From: Deltaproteobacteria bacterium
GTDB lineage: Bacteria > Desulfobacterota > Desulfobacteria > Desulfobacterales > UBA11574
Direction of reading: 5' to 3'
Assembly: GCA_019313505.1 (NCBI GenBank)
Contig: JAFDBA010000040.1
Coordinates: 1-18,527 of the forward strand
Length of the DNA stretch: 18,527 bases
Translations under genes and position numbers: made by a program
Notes under the pieces: generated by a model
What the model saw: only the letters and a program-made list of their open reading frames with translations
Databases searched by the model: none
What the model was told of the DNA's origin: nothing
In this document: one piece after another, positions 13,470-18,527 of the stretch
Position numbering within the stretch: position 1 is the stretch's first letter
Layout of the letters: every line of letters begins with the position of its first letter

Positions 13470-15497
13470 CTATCCGATAACACACAACACATCGTCTTTG
13501 GCTACTGAATCTCCAGAGGAATAATTTATGGCCTGAACCGTACCATCTGCAGGCGCCGGAAGGGCATTTTCCATCTTCATGGCCTCCAGGATTACCACAG
13601 TATCCCCTTTGCTTACCGCATCTCCCACCTGTTTGGAATATTTGACAATCATCCCGGGCATGGGTGCTTTCAATGGAGTGCCTTCAACATCAGCAACCAC
13701 AGGAGCCGGTTCCGGTTTTGCCGGTGCAGGCTTGGGTTTAGAGGGCGCAGGTTCCGCCGGTTTGGAGGGCGATGGAGCTGCAGCCGGTGCGACCGGTGAC
13801 GGTGCTGAAACCGGCGGTTGAACCGGCATTTGCTGGACATAGCTGACAACCGGCGATCCTCCGGGCTCTTCAACCCCAACCTCAAAGTATTCATCATCCA
13901 CAAATACGTCAAATGTCCGCAGGGCATCGGTCTTGGGCGGGCCTTTCTTTTCCACCTTTTTAACCAAATGGCCGAGTTTGGCCAGCTTAACCATCTCGTC
14001 TTCCCTTTTAATCTCTTCCAGGGTCCGGGCCTTGACTTCGGCCGGCGGATCTTCCTTGCCATATTTCCAGTTCAAAAACCTTTTTCCGGTAATTGGATAA
14101 ATGCCGTACAAAATAACATCATCCAGATCTTGGGCAAGACCCTCGGTGTCTTTTTTGGCCTGTTCAAGCTCAGGCTCCAAAACCTCTGCCGGCCTGCAGG
14201 TGATGGGTTCTTCTCCCCTTGGATAGTCTTTAAGCGCTTTCTTTTGAACTTCGGGATCTATTGGGATGGCTGTCTTGCCATATAAACCGTAGCACAGATC
14301 TTTTACCTGGCCGGTAATCATCTTATAGCGTTCATCTTTATCGTCAAAGAGAACATTGTTGACCGTCTGTATTCCAACAATCTGACTGGTGGGTGTTACC
14401 AGCGGAACCTGCCCCAGTTCTTTTCTGACCCTGGGAAGTTCTTTGTAGACCTCGTCGATCTTATGCAAAGCATCCATTTCCTTTAACTGGTTCACCAGGT
14501 TGGATAGCATGCCTCCCGGTGTCTGGTGCAACAGAACATTGATATCGATAATTGACACCTTGGAATCATCCAGCAGATATTTATACTTGGGCATGACTTT
14601 CTTTTCCAGTATTTCGTTGATCTCAGCCAGTTGCCTGATATCTAGTCCTGTGTCGCGGTTGGTTCCTAAAAGTGTCATCACAAGGGGTTCCACAGCCGCA
14701 TGGGACGTCCGGTAGGCATAGGGCGACATACAGGTGTCTATGATATCAACACCGGCCTCGATCGCCTTCAGATGACTCATGGGAGACATCCCGGAAGTAA
14801 AATGGCTGTGCAGGTGGATGGGAGGTTTCACCGTGGCCTTTAAGGCTTTGACAATTTCATAAGCATCATAAGGAGCAATCAGACCTGCCATGTCCTTGAG
14901 ACAAATACTGTCGGCACCCATGGCCTCCAGATCCTTGGCCTTTTTAACATAATAGTCAATATTGTAAACCTCTCCGCCCAACCGCGGTTCGGTCATTGAA
15001 TAACAAATACAGCCCTGAAAGTGTTTCCCGCACTCTTTGATAGCGGCAACAACCGTTTCAAAGTTACGGTAGTCGTTCAAAGCATCAAATGTCCTGAATA
15101 TATCCAGACCGTTTTCAGATGTTCGCTCCACAAAGGCCCGGGCAAGATCATCGGCATAATTTCTGTAGCCTACAAGATTCTGAGCTCTCAAGAGCATGGA
15201 AAAAGGTGTCTTGGTCATGTACCGTTTTAACGTCCGGAGCCTTTCCCATGGGTCCTCATTCAAAAAACGGTGCATGGTATCAAAGGTAGCACCCCCCCAT
15301 GTTTCCACGGCCCAGAACCCCACCTCGTCCATCTTCTCGGCAACCGGAATCATGTCTTCGGTCCGCCCCCTGGTGGCAAACAGGGACTGATGACCATCGC
15401 GCAGGGTCAGATCCTGTATCTTAACGGGATTATCCGCCGCCGGTCTGTCCTTGCTGTAATCCATGGTCGTTAGTTTCACCTGATTATGATCGCTCAT
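13470..15497 (-). CDS. 5S-type carboxyltransferase fused to biotin carrier
   Basis: This 675-aa protein joins a pyruvate/oxaloacetate carboxyltransferase domain to a biotin carboxyl carrier domain. The start is ATG 15497, with AGAGGAGA at 15506-15513 (+ strand). The TIM-barrel domain (about 25-300) has LTLRDGHQSL (30-39, metal-binding Asp34), Lys201 (ICLKDMAG, the likely carbamylated lysine) and His230/His232 (HLHSHF). The conserved PYC/OADA region follows to about 540. A Pro/Ala/Lys-rich linker spans about 551-606. The biotinyl domain has EAMKM with Lys641 as the biotin site. It may be annotated as oxaloacetate decarboxylase alpha or pyruvate carboxylase subunit B. No membrane OadB partner is present, and the neighbouring 12S-type gene supports a soluble methylmalonyl-CoA:pyruvate transcarboxylase. 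A biotin-carboxylase gene elsewhere could change that assignment. Confidence 0.93.
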   Translation of the reverse strand: MSDHNQVKLTTMDYSKDRPAADNPVKIQDLTLRDGHQSLFATRGRTEDMIPVAEKMDEVGFWAVETWGGATFDTMHRFLNEDPWERLRTLKRYMTKTPFSMLLRAQNLVGYRNYADDLARAFVERTSENGLDIFRTFDALNDYRNFETVVAAIKECGKHFQGCICYSMTEPRLGGEVYNIDYYVKKAKDLEAMGADSICLKDMAGLIAPYDAYEIVKALKATVKPPIHLHSHFTSGMSPMSHLKAIEAGVDIIDTCMSPYAYRTSHAAVEPLVMTLLGTNRDTGLDIRQLAEINEILEKKVMPKYKYLLDDSKVSIIDINVLLHQTPGGMLSNLVNQLKEMDALHKIDEVYKELPRVRKELGQVPLVTPTSQIVGIQTVNNVLFDDKDERYKMITGQVKDLCYGLYGKTAIPIDPEVQKKALKDYPRGEEPITCRPAEVLEPELEQAKKDTEGLAQDLDDVILYGIYPITGKRFLNWKYGKEDPPAEVKARTLEEIKREDEMVKLAKLGHLVKKVEKKGPPKTDALRTFDVFVDDEYFEVGVEEPGGSPVVSYVQQMPVQPPVSAPSPVAPAAAPSPSKPAEPAPSKPKPAPAKPEPAPVVADVEGTPLKAPMPGMIVKYSKQVGDAVSKGDTVVILEAMKMENALPAPADGTVQAINYSSGDSVAKDDVLCVIG

Positions 15498-15517
15498 TTT
15501 AATGGTCTCCTCTTTTT

Positions 15518-15554
15518 AATTGAAGATGGAGTATTGGAACTTCAATCTTCAATT
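15518..15554. repeat. inverted repeat before the 5S gene
   Basis: AATTGAAGAT (15518-15527) and ATCTTCAATT (15545-15554) are perfect inverted 10-mers around a 17-base loop. They lie between the 73-aa gene and the 5S-type gene, just upstream of the latter's ribosome site. There is no T-run on either side that would make it a strong terminator. Confidence 0.55.
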
Positions 15555-15559
15555 TTCAA

Positions 15560-15781
15560 TTATTTAAAGGTTCTCATCTGCATCATATTTCGCATCCGCA
15601 TCTGGGCCTGCCGGCCGCTCATTCCCCACAGTTTTACCGGCGCCATGGCCGCAACATAGGCAGCTTGAGCCAGCTCAATCTCAGGCGCAGCCAGAGACTG
15701 TATACAAATCGCTTCTTCCTCTGTTTTGATATAGTTCATCACCGCAGATATTGCGGCCGATATCTTCTTTTTGTTTTCCAT
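15560..15781 (-). CDS. putative small transcarboxylase accessory subunit
   Basis: A 73-aa ORF lies between the 12S-type and 5S/biotin-type genes on the same strand. The N-terminal half is helical (KKISAAISAVMNYIKTEEEA), and the C-terminus is strikingly Met/Arg-rich (KLWGMSGRQAQMRMRNMMQM). A small protein with a 'KISAAI-AV--Y---EEEA ... W---GRQ-MM--R--MQ' layout is, as I recall, often found next to acyl-CoA carboxylase/transcarboxylase genes of this kind and is likened to OadG or epsilon-type assembly subunits. Unlike OadG, no membrane segment is apparent. An assembly or bridging role is inference. The start is ATG 15781 with only a weak ribosome site. Confidence 0.75.
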   Translation of the reverse strand: MENKKKISAAISAVMNYIKTEEEAICIQSLAAPEIELAQAAYVAAMAPVKLWGMSGRQAQMRMRNMMQMRTFK

Positions 15782-15803
15782 TTTTGCACCACTTAAAAAA
15801 ACA

Positions 15804-15881
15804 TTTTAGGTGTTAGGTGTTAAGTTTTACGCATAAAAAGGATTTTAGCTCTACTTAAAACCTAAAACTTAAATCTTAAAA
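15804..15881. repeat. inverted repeat after the 12S gene
   Basis: An AGGTGTTAGGTGTTAAG-type arm (15804-15829) faces an AAAACCTAAAACTTAA-type arm (15855-15881). The core TTAAGTTTTA (15820-15829) and TAAAACTTAA (15863-15872) pair perfectly. It fills the gap between the 12S-type gene and the 73-aa gene and is non-coding. Confidence 0.5.
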
Positions 15882-15884
15882 CCC

Positions 15885-17438
15885 TTACATAGGTATATTC
15901 CCGTGTTTCTTCGGAGGACTCACCTCCCGTTTGCTGCACATGACTTCCAAAGCATCGATCAGGCGCGGCCTGGTCTCACTCGGAACAATCACGGCATCCA
16001 CAAAACCACGACTGGCGGCACAGTAAGGATTTGAAAAAAGTTCCTCATATTCTTTTACTTTTTCCAGGCGCTTGGCCTCAGGATCATCAGCCCCTTTGAT
16101 TTCCCTTCGATGAATGACATTGCATGCCCCCCCGGCACCCATAACCGCAATCTCCGCACCGGACCAGGCAAACGCCATGTCGGCACCCAAATCTTTTGAA
16201 CACATGGCAAGATAAGACCCTCCATAGTCTTTGCGGGTAACCAGAAGCATTTTCGGAACCGTTGCTTCTGAATAGCACCACAAAAGTTTTGCGCCGTGAC
16301 GGATAATGCCCCCCCACTCCTGATGGCTCCCGGGAAGATACCCGGGCACGTCTGCTATGGTCAGCATGGGAATGTTAAAGGCATCACAAAAACGGATAAA
16401 CCGGGTGGCCTTGTCCGAAGCGTCAATGTCCAAACATCCGGCCAGGACCTGGGGCTGATTGGCGATAATGCCGATACTCCTTCCGTTCAATCTGGCAAAA
16501 CATACAATAATATTCCGTGCAAAGTATTCATGGGGCTCAAAAATATCCCCGTTATCCACAATTGAACAAATAACGTCCTTCATGTCATAAGCTTGGTTGG
16601 GATTGTCCGGAATAATGGCGTCAAGGGCCGGATCCGTCCGCCGGGGATCATCACCGGTATTAACCACAGGCGGATCTTCCATGTTATTTGAAGGCAGATA
16701 AGATAAAAGTTTTTTGATCCGGTTAATAGTGTCTTCATCGTTTTCACAGGCAAAATGCGCCACCCCGCTCTTTTCGTTGTGGGTCATGGCACCGCCAAGG
16801 TCTTCAAAGGTAATCTTCTCGCCGGTTACGGACTTGATAACATCCGGACCGGTGATAAACATGTAGCTGGTATTTTTTACCATAAAGATCCAGTCGGTCA
16901 TGGCCGGCGAATAGACAGCCCCCCCTGCCGTAGGTCCCATTATGGCTGAAATCTGGGGAATAACACCCGAAGACATGGAATTGCGGTAAAATATCTGCCC
17001 GTATCCGGAAAGGGAATCAACCCCTTCCTGAATCCTGGCCCCCCCGGAATCGTTCATGCCCACAAACGGCACCCCGGCTTTTAAGGCCATATCCATGATC
17101 TTGCAAATCTTTTTTGAATGCATCTCGCCAAGACTGCCGGCTCTGGCCGTAAAATCCTGGGCAAAGGCAAATACCGGTCTCCCGTCCACAATACCATGGC
17201 CGGTTATGACACCGTCTGACGGAATATCAAGCTTTTCCATGCCAAAATGTACACACCGGTGACTAACGAACATGTCGAGCTCCCGAAACGTGCCGGGATC
17301 GAAAAAAATACCGAGCCGCTCCCGGGCGGTCATTTTGCCCTTCTCTTTCTGTTTGGCAACCGCTTTTTCGCCGCCCATCTGCAGGATCTTTGCTTCCCGT
17401 TCTTTTAGATCCTTAATTTTATCTTCAATAATACCCAT
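15885..17438 (-). CDS. 12S-type acyl-CoA carboxyltransferase (methylmalonyl-CoA/propionyl-CoA)
   Basis: This crotonase-fold carboxyltransferase moves a carboxyl group between biotin and propionyl-CoA/methylmalonyl-CoA. The preferred start is ATG 17438, with AGGAA 7 bases upstream (17446-17450 on the + strand); the TTG at 17444 is too near that site. The 517-aa length fits the transcarboxylase 12S, MmdA and PccB families. CoA-side motifs are SGGARIQEGVDSL (131-143) and GPTAGGAVYSPA (168-179, first oxyanion glycine region). The biotin-side half has GGSYLAM (406-412) and MGAGGACNVI (433-442). It cannot be separated from propionyl-CoA carboxylase beta or methylmalonyl-CoA decarboxylase alpha by motif alone. 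The 5S/BCCP gene downstream and the absence of a biotin carboxylase in the window favour transcarboxylase. Confidence 0.93.
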   Translation of the reverse strand: MGIIEDKIKDLKEREAKILQMGGEKAVAKQKEKGKMTARERLGIFFDPGTFRELDMFVSHRCVHFGMEKLDIPSDGVITGHGIVDGRPVFAFAQDFTARAGSLGEMHSKKICKIMDMALKAGVPFVGMNDSGGARIQEGVDSLSGYGQIFYRNSMSSGVIPQISAIMGPTAGGAVYSPAMTDWIFMVKNTSYMFITGPDVIKSVTGEKITFEDLGGAMTHNEKSGVAHFACENDEDTINRIKKLLSYLPSNNMEDPPVVNTGDDPRRTDPALDAIIPDNPNQAYDMKDVICSIVDNGDIFEPHEYFARNIIVCFARLNGRSIGIIANQPQVLAGCLDIDASDKATRFIRFCDAFNIPMLTIADVPGYLPGSHQEWGGIIRHGAKLLWCYSEATVPKMLLVTRKDYGGSYLAMCSKDLGADMAFAWSGAEIAVMGAGGACNVIHRREIKGADDPEAKRLEKVKEYEELFSNPYCAASRGFVDAVIVPSETRPRLIDALEVMCSKREVSPPKKHGNIPM

Positions 17439-17456
17439 TATCAAATTCCTTTCATC

Positions 17457-17482
17457 TCACAACATTAGAAATGCTATTGTGA
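17457..17482. promoter_or_regulatory. weak palindrome upstream of the 12S gene
   Basis: TCACAACAT (17457-17465) is an imperfect inverted copy of ATGCTATTGTGA (17471-17482), the arms pairing as TCACAA/TTGTGA. It sits in the 114-base gap before the 12S-type gene and could be an operator. There is no independent support; the rest of the gap shows nothing else clear. Confidence 0.25.
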
Positions 17483-17552
17483 CAGAATTCCTTTTTATAT
17501 CTGAGGCGTTCTACTATTAATTAGGCCGTTCATTTAATTCAAAGTGCGCAGC

Positions 17553-17840
17553 TCAATCATATGAATAGATTTCGTAATCGGTCTTCTCTCCTAAAAGATG
17601 GTCAATTTTTTCCTGTGTTCCCCTTCTTAGGTCGTTAACAACCCATTCCCTCCAGTTTCCCATGGACTGCCAGGTACTCACCACCAGGCTCTCTCCGGGT
17701 CGATCGATCCTCTTAAATGTTTCCCCGGAAATGTAACCAGGTTGTTGCATGGCTAAATTCCTGAGCTTTTGAAGAAGAGGCTTTAACGCTTCAGCCTTGT
17801 TTTCCGGCACTACCCTTTTAATGATTATTTTTACTGCCAT
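17553..17840 (-). CDS. small ABM-domain protein (antibiotic biosynthesis monooxygenase fold)
   Basis: The start chosen is ATG 17840, with an excellent AAGGAGGAT (17847-17855 on the + strand); a longer in-frame ORF from 17927 overlaps meaB and lacks such a site. The 95-aa product has the dimeric alpha/beta-barrel (ABM) pattern: KIIIKRVVPENKAEALKPLL at the N-terminus, QPGYISGETF in the middle and STWQSMGNWREW near the C-terminus. Such proteins range from heme-degrading or quinol monooxygenases to unknown functions. No haem- or substrate-specific residue is decisive here. It sits between meaB and the 12S-type gene on the same strand, so it may take part in the same pathway, but this is unproven. 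Confidence 0.85.
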   Translation of the reverse strand: MAVKIIIKRVVPENKAEALKPLLQKLRNLAMQQPGYISGETFKRIDRPGESLVVSTWQSMGNWREWVVNDLRRGTQEKIDHLLGEKTDYEIYSYD

Positions 17841-17863
17841 TTTACCATCCTCCTTTCTTTGAT

Positions 17864-17879
17864 GGCTTCGTAAAAAGCC
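17864..17879 (-). repeat. small hairpin GGCTTTTTACGAAGCC
   Basis: On the minus strand GGCTT and AAGCC flank a 6-base loop in the gap between meaB and the ABM gene. The motif TTTTTACGAAGCCATC looks like a short dispersed repeat common in Desulfobacterota genomes. It is not a convincing terminator because no T-run follows the stem on the minus strand. Confidence 0.4.
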
Positions 17880-17904
17880 TTTTACTACACCGTTTCTTTT
17901 GATT

Positions 17905-18527
17905 CTATATACAAGGATTATTGTCAAGTAAAAAAAGAAGTTGGCTCGCCGCTATTGTGGATGCAATGGTACCTTTTTCAACCTCTTTTAAGATCCCCGG
18001 CAGCATCTTATTAACCTCGGTATTTTTATAGAACCTTTCTTTTAGGCCCTCTTTTACAAGGGACCACATCCAGTCAACAGCCTGTCTTTTCCGGTTTGCG
18101 TCGAGTTCTCCGGTAGCGGTTAATTTCTTTCGATGGTCTAAAACAGTCTCCCAGATCAGATTAATCCCGGTCATCTCCAGAGCACTGCAGCTTAAGACCG
18201 GCGGTCTCCAGGTAAGCGATGATGGCGTTAAAAAGTGAAGGGCTGTCTCATACTGCTTTCTTGCAAGTTCTGCCTTTTCAATATTATCGCCGTCTGCCTT
18301 GTTAATGGTAACGGCATCCGCCAATTCCAGGATTCCCTTTTTTAACCCCTGCAGTTCATCCCCCGCACCCGCGATCATCAGCACCAGAAAAAAATCGACC
18401 ATGGATGCCACTGTGGTTTCAGACTGGCCCACACCAACGGTTTCAATAATTATAACATCAAAACCTGCGGCTTCGCAAACAATCATCGCCTCCCGGGTTT
18501 TTTTTGCAACCCCCCCCAGGGTGCCGC
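17905..18527 (-). CDS. meaB: MeaB/ArgK-type GTPase chaperone, 5' end outside window
   Basis: MeaB is a G3E-type GTPase that loads and protects adenosylcobalamin in methylmalonyl-CoA mutase. The reading frame is open to the window edge and reads GTLGGVAKKTREAMIVCEAA upstream of the ATG at 18486, matching internal MeaB sequence; that ATG is therefore not the start. About 206 residues are visible. The switch/Walker-B-type segment ETVGVGQSET and the guanine-specificity motif NKADG are present; the P-loop lies in the missing part. The C-terminal helical dimerisation arm follows. The related CooC/HypB and ArgK annotations are less likely, given GVGQSE and the methylmalonyl-CoA neighbours. Its stop lies 64 bases before the ABM gene. 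A mutase gene is expected immediately outside the window, though I cannot see it. Confidence 0.93.
   Translation of the reverse strand, partial: GTLGGVAKKTREAMIVCEAAGFDVIIIETVGVGQSETTVASMVDFFLVLMIAGAGDELQGLKKGILELADAVTINKADGDNIEKAELARKQYETALHFLTPSSLTWRPPVLSCSALEMTGINLIWETVLDHRKKLTATGELDANRKRQAVDWMWSLVKEGLKERFYKNTEVNKMLPGILKEVEKGTIASTIAASQLLFLLDNNPCI

Noticed and set aside
13818..14285. Antisense ORF (155 aa) over the 5S-type gene
   Set aside because: It is fully opposite conserved biotin-enzyme sequence and has no recognisable domain.
13470..15497. Membrane-bound Na+-pumping oxaloacetate decarboxylase
   Set aside because: There is no OadB- or OadG-like membrane protein next to the alpha-type gene; the 12S-type neighbour points to a soluble transcarboxylase.
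17841..17927. N-terminal extension of the ABM-domain protein
   Set aside because: It overlaps the 3' end of meaB and includes the hairpin repeat. The strong Shine-Dalgarno belongs to the ATG at 17840.

Overview
The window looks like chromosomal DNA of an anaerobic Desulfobacterota (deltaproteobacterial) lineage, probably a sulfate reducer or syntroph that oxidises propionate or fatty acids. This is inferred from gene content: a biotin-dependent transcarboxylase cluster beside sucCD and meaB (the methylmalonyl-CoA route), an EtfAB pair, and AT-rich intergenic hairpin repeats. No rRNA, tRNA, CRISPR array, integrase or transposase gene was seen.

Left part (1-2958, + strand): an accessory module. 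The 3' part of a TrlF-like ABC-type ATPase gene is followed 17 bases later by a Schlafen/AlbA_2 plus GHKL-type ATPase protein. Two very small tandem ORFs (29 and 65 aa) follow. The two large genes resemble components found in bacterial defence islands, but a defence role here is inference.

Middle part (3039-11234, + strand): mostly housekeeping genes. These are an ApbE-like flavin transferase lipoprotein, etfB (with a -1 frame disruption near its 3' end), etfA, rimO, a trans-polyprenyl diphosphate synthase overlapping rimO by 4 bases, an exported protein with an FlgT/LPP20-like N-terminal region, a PgsA-type CDP-alcohol phosphatidyltransferase and a small RR-rich ORF. The gaps between these genes hold three inverted-repeat elements: one splits etfB from etfA, one lies upstream of rimO, and one of about 194 bp lies upstream of pgsA.

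Right part (11277-18527, - strand): a coherent metabolic cluster read right to left. It runs meaB (5' end outside the window), a small ABM-domain protein, the 12S-type carboxyltransferase, a 73-aa putative accessory subunit, a 5S-type carboxyltransferase fused to a biotin carrier domain, sucC and sucD. Together these can move CO2 between oxaloacetate/pyruvate and propionyl-CoA/methylmalonyl-CoA, support methylmalonyl-CoA mutase (MeaB chaperone; the mutase is presumably just outside), and interconvert succinyl-CoA and succinate with nucleotide formation. Three gaps in this cluster contain AT-rich hairpin-like inverted repeats.
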